DNA from: Nelumbo lutea
Taxonomy: Eukaryota; Streptophyta; Magnoliopsida; Proteales; Nelumbonaceae
Length of the DNA: 64,000 bases
Assembly: GCA_022828595.1 (NCBI GenBank)
Contig: JAKGHH010000001.1
Coordinates: forward strand, 209,188,348 to 209,252,347
Direction: 5' to 3'
Shown: in pieces, positions 54,288-64,000 of the stretch
Layout: every line of letters starts with the position of its first letter
How positions within the stretch are numbered: position 1 is the first letter of the stretch
The notes under the pieces: generated by a model
The model's database searches: none
The model's input: the letters and a program-made list of their open reading frames with translations, nothing else
What the model was told of the DNA's origin: nothing
Program-made: the position numbers and the translations under genes

Positions 54288-54778
54288 CTTGAAATATGGC
54301 CAAAGATCATGTCGGTTTCTAAATTTCTAGAGGTGCTTCAGTACCACTTGGTTGAATCAAGTACTTATCCTCCAAGCTCAACAAAGTATTCAATACGTTG
54401 TTGAAATGACGGCTCACAACCTGACCAGACCGACTAAAATGAAAGCCGATTGTTCTATTCCTAACGTTGTGTGCCAGTATGTGTAGGAAGCGTGCCACTT
54501 GTTCTTCTACCGTGCACCTCATTGTATCATGTAATCTTCCTGTCTCACGAATAATCTTGCATAGCCTTGCAAAGGCTGCTTTCCCCATTCTCAATTGGTT
54601 ATAACAATCTCTTTTTTTTTTGTCCATATAATCTATCCAATAAATCCCTTCGTTCAAAATCCCGGTTCACAGATGGTTCCCTATCAATATAATCCACATA
54701 TTCTTGCAACATTGAAAATGTAACTGCAACTGTAGCAGTTGCAGCCCCAACAATTGCATAAAGCAAATTTTGCTCCAT
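54288..54778 (-). pseudogene. Harbinger transposase exon 1
   Basis: Start at 54778 (MEQNLLYAIVGAATATVAVT). A frameshift occurs in the A10 run at 54612-54621. The frame then reads CYNQLRMGKAAFARLCKIIR and EEQVARFLHILAHNVRNRTI (the plant Harbinger N-terminal helix-turn-helix part), SGTEAPLEI, a second shift, and RHDLWPYFK ending at TTCAAG|GTAATT. It would splice to DCVGAIDG of exon 2. The intron between now contains K. Confidence 0.82.
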
Positions 54779-56030
54779 CTATTTATAGAAAATAAATAAA
54801 CAAATAAATAAATAAATAAATTGAGGAATTCATTCTATAATGCCTATATAATTTACATGCTGGAAAAGTAGTCAATGAAAAAAAAAAAAAAAGAGCAACC
54901 ATTAACCATGAATAAGTTTGCTACCTTCATTGTTACTAATCAAAGCTACATGAAAGCACACATCACACTTTTTTTCTTTTTTAATAGCTAAATCATCATA
55001 ATGATGCATACATACTCATATACATGATAAAGAATGAGAGTCTCATTTCAGAATTTTTGATAGCTAATCTCATTAAGAACTGATAATCAACGAATTCCAC
55101 AAATGCGCTAGAATTCAGTTATATAAACTAATAACTAGTATTTATTAACAAATTCAGTTACCAAAAATACCAGGGATGTCCTTCATAGTCATTCAAAATT
55201 TACTAATATGATTGTTGTTGTCGAGCCAGTGATTGAAGGGTAATGGGTTTGGCCACTCCATTATATTGTATGGTCCCTTTCTTGATAAAAACAACACAAA
55301 CAATAAACCATTTATTGTGTGGATTCTTAGAGCTTAAACCTTAGAATGTTCAATCAGAGATATGGTTCTATTATTCTCTTCCCTTTCCCTGGCTGGATCT
55401 CATTGAGCCATGTCCTTTCCCCTTCTTCTTTACTTTTTTTTACCCTTCTTTCCTTCATTATTGAATAACAAACAATAATTGCATTTTTCAAGCAGATCGA
55501 TTGCTTTCAACCTAAGAAAGATTATATGAAAGTAAAGAACTAAGGATCCCTACCTACATTTGCGTGTACAACAAGAAGTGGGGTGGGGTTCAATTATCTG
55601 CCATTCATGTGGCACTGTTTTAACTCAGTGGGTCAACTGGTGGTGGGCTCTTGTCCAATTGGAATAGTCTTGAATGAATGACTACTGACAGTTGGAGTTG
55701 GACTTGGTAATTCATCTGAGTTACTCGTAGGACTCGGCCCTCCAGACCATTTTCCCAAATATTTTTATGCTCTTTGCTTTTCTTAGCTTCAAGCTTTATT
55801 CTTCCTTATTGGATCATCACTGTTGCACACATGAATTTGTAACTAGTTAGGCATCGGTCCAGTCGGGTTAATATTTCCTTTCTTTGGTCAAACCGAGTTA
55901 TTATTTCCTTTTCGCACAAATTAGCCATCCTCAGACTCAAACCTATGTTCCCAGGCTTGCCAACCTGACCGACCACTGAAATATGAAATCAGCATACTCT
56001 TCCAAATTAACCAAATGCAATTAGTTTTCT
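54779..56030. other. No gene seen
   Basis: AT-rich, with AAAT repeats (54790-54823) and A-run 54879-54893. No Harbinger right terminus recognised. Probably CNGC intron. Confidence 0.55.
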
Positions 56031-56039
56031 TTATTACCT

Positions 56040-56395
56040 TGTAAACTTTTGTGGCACTGTTTGTTTCATTCCCTTATTAGTGGGTGAATTGTTTTTGTTT
56101 CATTTTGGGCGGGGGCTGTTTTTGTTTGCAGGGTCCAACAAACTGCCCTGTTTTTGTTTGTAGTGTCCAACAAACTGTAAAATAAATGTTTGCAAGATAA
56201 TGAGTTTGTTTGTTTGTTTGCAAGATAATGAGTTAATGACATAAGAAACTGTAAAATAAATGTTTCCAGGGTCCAAGAAACTGTTTTTTGTTTTTGTTTG
56301 CAAAATAATGAGTTAATGACATAAGAAATGCTCATTCCCATATATAAAACTCAGGTGGTCTCTCAGTTGAATGTAAAATAAATGTTTCAAGTCTC
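56040..56395. repeat. Mosaic direct-repeat block
   Basis: Shuffled short units: GGGTCCAACAAACTG/GTCCAACAAACTG/GGTCCAAGAAACTG, TGTAAAATAAATGTTT (three times: about 56176, 56250, 56372), GCAAGATAATGAG (twice, and GCAAAATAATGAG), GAGTTAATGACATAAGAAA (twice). Spacing is irregular, unlike a simple tandem array. GGGTCCAACAAACTGCC recurs at 57227. Confidence 0.75.
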
Positions 56396-57300
56396 ATATT
56401 TCAGAAATGTGACATTCACTGTATAAGTGCAGATACTAAGTACATAAGAAGGAAATCATATATCTACTCTTATTATAACGAGTCCATTTATTTTCATTGA
56501 ACTTCATTAGAAAACACCAAAAACCATATCATCCAACCTTGAGCATTTTTCTACCCTTATAGAGAAAAAAGAAATAACTTCCATTTGATGATAACTAGAT
56601 AAAGATGGAGAAAGTTAGTCTAATCAGATTAATTATTCCTTTTTTATACAACTTTACTGCCTCTACTACATTGAAGGGTTATAGACAAATTCATCCATCA
56701 GATAAGGGATACACGTTCACTTTTCTAGTCCACACAAATCTTGTATCCTAGTCCACTGAAAATGCTTATTTTGAAAGCAGGGATTTTCTGATAAAATTGA
56801 CCACATGAACAAGGGGAAGTAAGTTCAAAAACATTTGGCCATTTTGGAGACCCAACCAAATTTCTTTTTCATTTAAAGACTTTTCTAAATGACCAAATTA
56901 GCAAATCATTACTTCCACTACAGTTGGATCCCCTTTTGTACCTTTTTTTTGTTGTAAGTGTAAAATATTGAATTGTATTAACCAGAAGATACAGTTACGA
57001 AGACCCCTGTATACTAAGGCACCAAATATTGGGAATGTACAATAGGATCTATATGGCAGTATGCATTCCTGTTTACAGAAAGCACTTTACAAGAGGAAAA
57101 TTCTCGACCCTCCGAAACTTTTATGAATAGGCAGCCATGACTACAGTCTTCTCACCAGTTTCCTTGCCAACATATCCTCTGAGATGCACTATGTTCAAAG
57201 ATGTGACTGTTCCTTTTGACCAAGAGGGTCCAACAAACTGCCAAAGGAATCATGTTTTACGCTAGTCTGCTTTCTGACTTAACCCCTACATATACTGGCT
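56396..57300. other. No gene seen
   Basis: AT-rich intronic sequence; nothing recognisable. Confidence 0.55.
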
Positions 57301-57309
57301 TTCCAAAAC

Positions 57310-57575
57310 TTCCCTATCTTTGTTTGCAGGAAAGGACTTTTTGTCTAGGCCTTATTGGCACACCTAGGTACTTAGCTAAGAAGTCAGCAGCCTTATTGGC
57401 ACACCTAGGTACAACCTGTATAACCTTATTATCCCCCTCATCATACTCAGAAGAAAGACCAAGCTCCCAACCAAACTGAAGAGAAACAACTTCTGTTTCT
57501 AGAAAATTTGAGCTTAACAAATCCACCCAAAGGTCTACTCCTGGAAAAATTAAAAGAAAAAACACCAAAAAAAAT
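57310..57575 (-). pseudogene. LINE RNase H fragment
   Basis: Minus strand reads VVSLQFGWELGLSSEYDEGD and VIQVVPRCANKAADFLAKYL, the C-terminal end of LINE RNase H (R-x-x-N-x-x-A-D-x-L-A-K). The end is duplicated: CTTATTGGCACACCTAGGTAC occurs at 57351 and 57392 (41-bp period). Confidence 0.65.
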
Positions 57576-57599
57576 TTGTGCAGTACACATCGGTTTGAT

Positions 57600-58370
57600 T
57601 TGCATTAATCAAATCCTTGTATCATGTAAACAGCAAACATGTAAAGATCATGGAGAGAATGATTTACATTTGGGTTCATAGTCAATCATAGAGACCATTG
57701 TACCGAGATAAATCACTATAATTTTGTATAAAAGCTACTGGTACAAGTCTCTGAATACAAGCTGCTTCAGATCAGAAAATATTAATCATCCAAATATTTA
57801 CATTTGGATGCCGATGATCAGAACAAGGAGACATAAGTCCATCAACAACCACCAAGATAAAGTCAAAGAAACAATTAAAGGACTGAGCATCATGACTCAT
57901 GATGCTTCCCAGAATAACCCCAGGGTTAAGATGATTAATCATGACTCATGAACACTTTATTCAAGACAAAACAAATGCAGCTCATATTATCAAAACATTC
58001 AAATGGATTTATGAATTTTGTTTTGCGAAAGAAATTTGAATAGAGAAAAACTTCAATCATCAAAGTTTTCTTACTTCAGACAGAAATAGCGTTGGCCAGA
58101 GCTAGAGCAGAAGTGGAAAGGTTCTTCACCTAGGAGGAAAATTGGCTCCTTCTGTATCCTAAACTGGATGAGAGGGAGAAACTTGGATTCTTCGTAAATC
58201 TCTCCTCAAGGTTGAAACTCAAAAAAAAAAAAAAAAAGAAGTAAATCAGTGAAACCAATTTCATTCTTCAGCACTTCACTTCATACAAAAAATGAGAGGG
58301 AAAAAGAGTGAGTAACGACATAAAGAAAACCTATTGGATTTGAAGTTTCAGTGATCTACGCAAATGGGGT
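57600..58370. other. No gene seen
   Basis: AT-rich sequence with an A-run (58219-58236); no coding similarity. Confidence 0.55.
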
Positions 58371-58726
58371 TGTAGAGAACACTGATGTGGGCCCCACTGT
58401 GTTCGTAGGACAATATGTGTAGTTATTTGTTCCAGTTATAGTAGTGTTAGTTTGTTAATTCAGTTGTTATTTATTTCAGCTTTTATTTACTTTATTTATT
58501 ATGTAAGTACTAAGAGCAGATGTGCCCTTTCCATTATGTACTAAACATAACCTATAAATAATAAGAAAGTGGCGGCAGCAGATCTGTTAGAATCTATCCC
58601 TCCTTTCAACCACTTGTGTTCTCGTATTTCTCTTCTATTCTCTCTCCTTTCTCTCACTTTTTCTTCTGTTTTGTAAACCTAAAACCTATTAGGATTCAAG
58701 ACTGATTACAGTCTTGATCTTCTACT
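58371..58726 (+). repeat. 5' LTR of element L
   Basis: The right edge is fixed by the primer site TGGTATCAGAGC at 58727. The left edge TGTAGAGAAC is inferred because the A LTR starts TGTAGAGAAG; the partner LTR is not visible. TATA box CCTATAAATAAT at 58550-58561, followed by a CT-rich tract (58610-58680). Confidence 0.55.
58550..58561 (+). promoter_or_regulatory. TATA box in L LTR
   Basis: CCTATAAATAAT about 165 bp before the primer site, the expected place for the LTR promoter. Confidence 0.6.
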
Positions 58727-58738
58727 TGGTATCAGAGC
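58727..58738 (+). other. Primer binding site of L (tRNA-iMet)
   Basis: TGGTATCAGAGC, a full match to the plant initiator-Met complement. Confidence 0.88.
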
Positions 58739-59553
58739 CTATCTAGGGCTTCTCATGTGTGTCTAGTCCAGCCGACCACATGAGGACTAGCTAGGGCTGG
58801 AAGCTTTGAAGAAGTATTCGGTGGCTGAATCTTGGAGATGACCAGGAGAGGTTCGCAGCAGTTGAAGACTTGCCGCGGCTTGCAGAGAGTTGATAATCAG
58901 GAAGAAGCAGCGAAGGTTAGGGTTCAGGTAACCCTAGAAGACAGAAAACCGAGGTACATAAGTAAGTTTTTTTTTATTGAGTTTCAGAGACTGCAATCAG
59001 TCGAGATAGGTTGGACCTATCTAGAAGTAGGGGTCGAACTGTGTTCAAGTTTGTTTCTAGGGTTTGACTTGCCGAACTGTGTTTAAGTCTGTTTCTAGGG
59101 TTTGACTATTGGGTCGAACCCCTTCCCTCTCAGAGGTGATTAGTTTTAGGGTTTCATATTGCCCTATGACAAGTCCCACTTGTGCGGACTGCTTGGAGAG
59201 TGCAGCTGAGCACTTATTTCAGACCCACAGTTAAAACCCTAATTTTGCTCTCGCAGCAGTGGGCCCCACAGTAGTGATTTTAGGAAATAGCATCTCAGAT
59301 TGACAGGCTACCTGGTACTGTGCATGCCGATTGATTTCAGATCAGATTTGAGTTGCTTCCTTGCCTATACTGTGATAGACGATTGATTTCTAATCAGATT
59401 TGGGTTGGTTTCAGATCAGATTTCGGATCAGATCAAATTTCATATCAGACCAGATTTGTGTTGGTTTCGGATCAGTTTTCAGACCTGCTTGTTTGACTCT
59501 GTTTTCTGGTATTGTGACTCTAACAATTTGTAGCCACTGAATCTTGATCAAAG

Positions 59554-60366
59554 ATGGAGTTTAAGGGTCAGGGAGAAAGTAGTTTTGGAAACTACAGTTA
59601 TGGTAGTGTATCTGAAACCGGGTTTCATATTACAACTATGAGATTTGATAGGTCAAATTATTTGGAGTGGGCTCAATCAACCATGATGGCTATTGGAGGA
59701 TGGGGAAAACTGGGTTACCTCTTGGGAGATGTGAAAGAACCTTCCAAGGAGGACCCAACATACACCAAGTGGGTTCAAGAGAACTATTTGGTTATGGCAT
59801 GGCTGTGTAATTCTATGCACCCACATATCAACCGAAATTACTTGTGGGCAAAGACAGCCAAAGAGATATGGGATGTTGTGAAAGAAACCTATTCCCAACC
59901 CCTTAATGTTGCCAGAGCCTATGAACTGAAGTGTGAGGTGAACAACCTTAAACAAGGAGAGAAGCCAGTTTCCGTCTACTTCTCTACCTTGAAATCCTTG
60001 TGGCATGAGATTGACCATCTAGAGACCCTTGAGTGGGAGAGTCCCAAAGATGCACAGACTCACAAAAAGCAAGTCGAGACGAATAGGGTATTTGAGTTTC
60101 TGGCTGGTTTGAATTCAGAATATGACATTGTGCGACAACAAATATTGACAGGAGATAGTGTGACCCTTTCTCAAGCATACTCCCTGGTGCATAGTGAAGA
60201 GACCAAGAGGAAAGTCATGATGCAGCCTCAGCCCTCTTTCCCAGCCTTGACAGCTATTAAACCTAAGCCAGGGGGTGACTCAGAAAGGGACCGAAAGAAG
60301 GAAGATAAACGGGATCTGGTATGTGAACATTGCAAGAAACCCAAGCACACAAAAGATACTTGTTAG
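59554..60366 (+). CDS. L gag (ends at stop inside zinc knuckle region)
   Basis: 270 open residues, start at the first ATG of the Gag frame (MEFKGQGESSFGNYS). Capsid motifs: FDRSNYLEWAQSTMMAIGGW, MAWLCNSMHPHINRNYLWAK, VSVYFSTLKSLWHEIDHLE, FLAGLNSEYDIVRQQIL, and LSQAYSLVHSEETKRK. The zinc knuckle CEHCKKPKHTKDTC is complete, then TAG replaces the Trp normally found next (TGG to TAG). The 214-bp duplication repeats the knuckle and this stop downstream. As it stands it would give a Gag without a protease fusion. Length is normal for a Gag to the knuckle. Confidence 0.85.
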   Translation: MEFKGQGESSFGNYSYGSVSETGFHITTMRFDRSNYLEWAQSTMMAIGGWGKLGYLLGDVKEPSKEDPTYTKWVQENYLVMAWLCNSMHPHINRNYLWAKTAKEIWDVVKETYSQPLNVARAYELKCEVNNLKQGEKPVSVYFSTLKSLWHEIDHLETLEWESPKDAQTHKKQVETNRVFEFLAGLNSEYDIVRQQILTGDSVTLSQAYSLVHSEETKRKVMMQPQPSFPALTAIKPKPGGDSERDRKKEDKRDLVCEHCKKPKHTKDTC

Positions 60367-60658
60367 AAGCTACATCCTCACTTGGTCCCAGCAAAACTAA
60401 GAAATAAGAAGGGTAATGCTCATGTGGCCGTGAACACTGATTCAGCCCTCTTTCCCAGCCTTGGCAGCTATTAAACCTAAGCCAGGGGGTGACTCAGAAA
60501 GGGACCGAAAGAAGGAAGATAAACGGGATCTGGTATGTGAACATTGTAAGAAACCCAAGCACACAAAAGATACTTGTTAGAAGCTACATCCTCACTTGGT
60601 CCCAGCAAAACTAAGAAATAAGAAGGGTAATGCTCATGTGGCCGTGAACACTGATTCA
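60231..60658 (+). repeat. 214-bp tandem duplication in L
   Basis: Two head-to-tail copies, 60231-60444 and 60445-60658, covering the Gag C-terminus, zinc knuckle and TAG stop. I see only 2 differences (A/G near 60250/60464, C/T near 60333/60547). 214 is not a multiple of 3, so it also shifts the frame. Confidence 0.95.
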
Positions 60659-63600
60659 GCATCCTCATCAGGCACATCCCTAGAGATTGTAGCTGTTGTT
60701 CGGGCTGCCCTCATACAGTTGGAAAAGGAAGTTGGGAGTTCAGCTCAGCCATCTCAGTCACCATCAGCTCCTGCCACATCTGCATTTGCACATTCAAGTA
60801 CTCGAGCCTCAGCTTACCATGCTTCAGCTCCAGGTAATACTGACCACTGCTGGGTAATAGATTCAGGTGCATCTGACCATATGACTAGCTTGCCATCTTT
60901 GTTCACTTCTTATCACTTGTCCTCTGGCCGAGATAGAGTATCCATTGTCGATGGCTCCCTTGTTCCCATTTCGGGCAAGGGGAACATCAAGCTATCGGAT
61001 ACTATCTCTTTATCTTCTGTCTTGCATGTTCCTAAGCTTGATACTAACCTGCTTTCAGTTAGTAGTATTACCAAACACATGAACTGTTCAGTAACCTTTT
61101 TCCCTGACTGATGTGTTTTTCAGGATTTGGAGACGAGGAAGGTGATTGGGACTGGTCGTGAGACGAACGGGATCTATCTGCTTGGAGAGAGTTCTCGTCG
61201 GGAGGAGTCAGTGGATAAGAAGTCTTTTGTTTCCCAGTCTGTGAGTTCGGTTATGCCAAAGCATAACCGATTAGGTCATTTGTCTTTTAAGTCTTTGAAG
61301 AGACTGTTTCCTGCTTTATTTGAGTCTGTTGAGTTATCAAAGTTGAGGTATGAGAGTTGTGAGTTTGCCAAAGTAGAACCTCTTATTCTTTAAGTAATAA
61401 AAGGAGTAATTCCTCTTTTGATATTGTGCATACTAATGTTTGGGGGCCATATCATATCTCTTCTATGGGTGGGTACAGATATTTTCTACTGTTTGTTGAT
61501 GACCATACCCGTTTTTCTCGGGTCTATCTTATGCGTTCTTGGGATGAGGTTCCTACTCTGACCCAAAACTTCCATCAGATGGTTCTCATTCAGTTTGGGA
61601 CCAAAATCAAAGTCCTTAGATCTGATAATGAAAAGGAATACTTTGCTCAGCCATTGACCTCCTACCTTCTTAGTCATGGAGTTATTCACCAGAGCACTTT
61701 CCCTTATACACCACAGCAGAACGGTGTTGCCGAAAGGAAGAATAGGCATATCTTGGAGGTGGCTAGAAGCATTATGTTTACCTCCAATGTACCTATTCGC
61801 TTCTAGGGTGATGCTATCCTCACGGTAGTTTATCTCATTAATCGAGTTCCTTCCCGAGTTCTTGATATGAGAACCCCCTTTTCCCTTCTATACCCAGACG
61901 AGGAGTTGTTCATTGTTCCCCTTAAAACCTTTGGTTGTACTTGCTTCGTTCAGTTTCTCGGGCCTCATCATTCCAAGTTTGAACCTAAGGCCTCCAAATG
62001 CATTTTCCTTGGTTATGCACAAACTCAAAAGGGTTATTGCAGCTATGATCCAGTTTTAGGGAAACGGTTTGTCTCCATGGATGTCACCTTCTTTGAGGAG
62101 ACACCCTATTATCCTAGGGTTTCTCCTCAAGGGGAGAGCAGTGAGAGTGGGGCTGTTTTGAGTTTCTTTCCTCAGGGGGAGAGCAGTGAGAGTGGAAGTG
62201 GGGTTGGTAGAAGTGGGGCTGTTCCTTTACCTATTCCACTGGATAATGAAGGTTGTAGTGGTGAGGGTGGTCAGAGGGAGCCAGAGTTGAGAGTCTATCA
62301 CAAGCGATGCAGGCAGGTTGATCCTAGTCATCGGCAGTCCCGGCCAGCTCCAGTTCCTTCTGCGGCTCCAAATCCAAAGCCTATTGAGATACCTCTCACT
62401 GTTGCCACCTCCCCTCTTGTGGATGACCTTGATCTCCCTATTGCCATTCGCAAAGGGAAACGACATTGCACCACTTTTACAGCTCACAGCATCTCACAGT
62501 TCATATCCTATGATCGTTTGTCTCCATCTTACCGGTCCTATCTCACTTCCATTGCCAATGTCCCTATTCCAAGAACAGTGCAAGAAGCCTTATCGGTTCC
62601 AGAATGGAAAGATGCAATGCAAGTCGAAATGGATGCCCTGTTGAAGAATAATACTTGGGCACTGGTTGACCCACCAAAAGGAAAGAAACCGGTGGGATGC
62701 AGATGGGTGTTCACTGTGAAGCATAATGTTGATGGCTCTATTGAAATGTACAAAGCCCAGCTGATTGCAAAGGGGTTCACTCAGACTTATGGTATATACT
62801 ACTCGGAGACCTTTGTCCCAATAGCCAAGATGACCACTATCCGAGTTTTGTTATCCCTTGCAGCAAATCATTCTTGGCCCCTGTTTCAGATGGATGTTAA
62901 AAATGCCTTTCTGAATGGAGACTTACAGGAAGAGGTTTACATGCAGTTGCCTCCTAGATTCTATGATACAGAGACAGGTAAGAAGGTTTGCCGACTGAAC
63001 AAGGCATTGTATGGTTTGAAGCAGTCACCTAGAGCCTGGTTTGATAGGTTCAGATTAGCCCTTGGAAAGTTTGGTTATGTACAGGCCCAGTCAAATCATA
63101 CACTATTCATCAAGAGGGTGGAGTCCTCTCTGACACTACTTGCAGTATATGTTGATGATATTGTGGTGACAGGAAATGACAGTCATGAGATTGAGTTCCC
63201 TCAAACAGCTCCTTCATCAAGAGTTTGAGGTGAAAGATCTTGGTACACTACAGTACTTTTTGGGTATTGAGGTTGCTAGATCCAAGCAGGGGATTTTTAT
63301 CTCTCAAAGAAATCATGTTCTAGATCTGTTGGCGGAAACTGGAAAGTTGGGTGTTAAGTCGGCTGATACACCCATCGAACAAAATCACAAGATTAGTGTA
63401 GAGGGCGGGGTGCCTCTTGAAGACAAAGTTATGTTCCAACGGTTGGTTGGGAAGCTCCTATATCTTTGCCTCATTCGGCCAGATATCAGCTATGTAGCTA
63501 GTGTTGTTAGCCAGTACATGCACTCCCCTAGAACTTCTCATCTTCTTGCGGCAGAAAGAATATTAGCATACACTCATCAAACAAAATCACAAGATTAGTG
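60596..63600 (+). pseudogene. L protease, integrase, RT and RNase H start
   Basis: Protease 60840-61100: HCWVIDSGASDHMTSLPS, stop TGA at 61109-61111. Integrase zinc part 61250-61380: HNRLGHLSFKSLK, then YESCEFAK, where the first Cys of the CxxC is Tyr; a frameshift follows. Core 61420-61806: HTNVWGPYH, where the first catalytic Asp is Asn; VLRSDNEKEYF and PQQNGVAERKNRHI are kept; TAG at 61804 replaces Trp. From 61867 the frame is open for 453 codons: CIFLGYAQTQKGYCSYDP, linker, LDLPIAIRKGKRHCTTF, RT with MDVKNAFLNGDLQEEVYM and YVDD at about 63151, to a frameshift near 63185. RT end and RNase H start follow in the next frame to the 202-bp duplication. Confidence 0.88.
62105..62215 (+). repeat. 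Short repeats in L linker
   Basis: CCTCAAGGGGAGAGCAGTGA at about 62127 and CCTCAGGGGGAGAGCAGTGA at about 62170; each encodes PQGESSESG. In-frame duplication in the variable linker between integrase and RT. Confidence 0.8.
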
Positions 63601-63776
63601 CAGAGGGTGGGGAGCCTCTTGAAGACAAAGTTATGTTCCAACGGTTGGTTGGAAAGCTCCTATATCTCTGCCTCACTCGGCCGGATATCAGCTATACAGT
63701 TAGTGTTGTTAGCCAGTACATGCACTCCCCTAGAACTTCTCATCTTCTTGCGGCAGAGAGAATATTAGCATACTTG
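63373..63776 (+). repeat. 202-bp tandem duplication in L with diverged copies
   Basis: Copies 63373-63574 and 63575-63776 cover the RT/RNase H junction (VMFQRLVGKLLYLCL, QYMHSPRTSHLLAAERILAY). Unlike the 214-bp repeat, the copies differ at roughly a dozen sites, and at several of these the second copy looks more like the family norm. 202 is not a multiple of 3. Confidence 0.92.
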
Positions 63777-64000
63777 AAGAGATGCCCGAGTAGAGGTATA
63801 CTGCTCAAGAACAATAATCACATGAGGGTGGAATTATATACAAATGCCGATTGGGCTGGGAGTGTTGATGACAGAAGGTCTACCTCTGGATATTGTGCCC
63901 TTGTGGGAGGTAACCTTGTCTCTTGGAGGAGTAAGAAGCAAAGTGTTGTTTCCCGCTCCAGTGCTGAAGCGGAATATAGGTCAATGGCTAATGGAGTGGC
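63777..64000 (+). pseudogene. L RNase H, 5' part
   Basis: Reads LKRCPSRGILLKNNNHMRVE, then YTNADWAGSVDDRRSTSGYC, WRSKKQSVVSRSSAEAEY, RSMANGVA and runs off the window. YTNADWAG has Asn where relatives here have YTDADWAG; the following Asp is kept. Confidence 0.8.

Larger units (their letters stand above)
46204..54778 (-). mobile_element. PIF/Harbinger DNA transposon, interrupted by K
   Basis: Left end GGGTCCGTTTGATTGCTGAG preceded by TAA (46201-46203), the typical PIF/Harbinger terminus and target. It carries the two genes of the superfamily, both on the minus strand: Myb/SANT-like ORF1 (47010-47778) and DDE transposase (47930-54778, three exons). TTTGTTTGCTGAGAAAAT at 46271-46288 repeats the subterminal sequence. 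Copia element K lies in transposase intron 1. The right terminus and second TAA were not found up to 57000, so the right limit given is just the transposase start. Confidence 0.82.
58371..64000 (+). mobile_element. Ty1/copia LTR retrotransposon L, runs off the window
   Basis: Plus-strand element: 5' LTR to 58726, primer site 58727-58738, leader, gag from 59554, protease, integrase, RT and most of RNase H to base 64000; the 3' LTR is beyond. Related to A and F (gag and integrase motifs). It carries two internal tandem duplications (period 214 bp at 60231, period 202 bp at 63373), both out of frame. Confidence 0.9.

Noticed and set aside
55280..55340. Search for the right terminus of the Harbinger element after 54778
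   Set aside because: No inverse of GGGTCCGTTTGATTG with TTA/TAA was found through about 57000.
1..64000. CRISPR arrays, operons, riboswitches, phage or bacterial defence genes
   Set aside because: None seen; splice sites, LTR elements and MITEs show plant nuclear DNA.

Overview
This is repeat-dense DNA from the nuclear genome of a flowering plant. It is one stretch of a single host gene: three plus-strand exons (27176-27388, 28623-28939, 39391-39502) encode the S4-S5, pore and S6 part of a plant cyclic nucleotide-gated channel (CNGC), closest in motifs to the CNGC5/6/9 group. Their splice sites, phases and order fit. The exons before and after these are not in the window, so the flanking introns exceed 27 kb and 24 kb. 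The species cannot be named from the sequence; large transposon-filled introns and tRNA-iMet-primed Ty1/copia elements only say seed plant.

Region 1-25.6 kb (upstream intron) is a nest of Ty1/copia LTR retrotransposons. I name them by letter. G (minus, only its gag end here) is interrupted by C (minus, 5' LTR 24179-24389). C is interrupted by O (minus, 5' LTR 10453-10664, 3' end left of the window) and by D (minus, 13786-23735). O carries A (minus, 100-3159, target duplication CTTAC) and B (plus, 4549-9281, target duplication GTAAC). D carries H (plus, 15576-20503, target duplication AAGAG). C also took a 128-bp Tourist-like MITE (TAA duplication) and a hAT-like element. That is up to four layers of insertion.

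Region 25.6-39.5 kb holds opposed LINE pieces, the three CNGC exons, two hAT-type MITEs (27451-27801, 38390-38750), copia element F (29429-34454) bounded by an unusual 54-bp direct repeat, a probable solo LTR and a weak LINE trace.

Region 39.5-64 kb (downstream intron) holds a decayed copia element I (minus), fragments of a plus-strand copia element J, a 5'-truncated LINE (43480-44955), a PIF/Harbinger DNA transposon (minus, from 46204) with Myb-like ORF1 and split DDE transposase whose first intron is occupied by copia element K (48799-54271, the best-preserved polyprotein here), another LINE RNase H scrap, and copia element L (plus, from about 58371 to past the end) with two internal tandem duplications.

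No retroelement here has an uninterrupted polyprotein: all carry stops, frameshifts, deletions or lost catalytic residues. There is no CRISPR, operon, tRNA or rRNA. The most unusual signals are the 54-bp duplicated flanks of F, the divergent 202-bp duplication in L, the new in-frame repeat ORF in A, and the foreign filler block in B.
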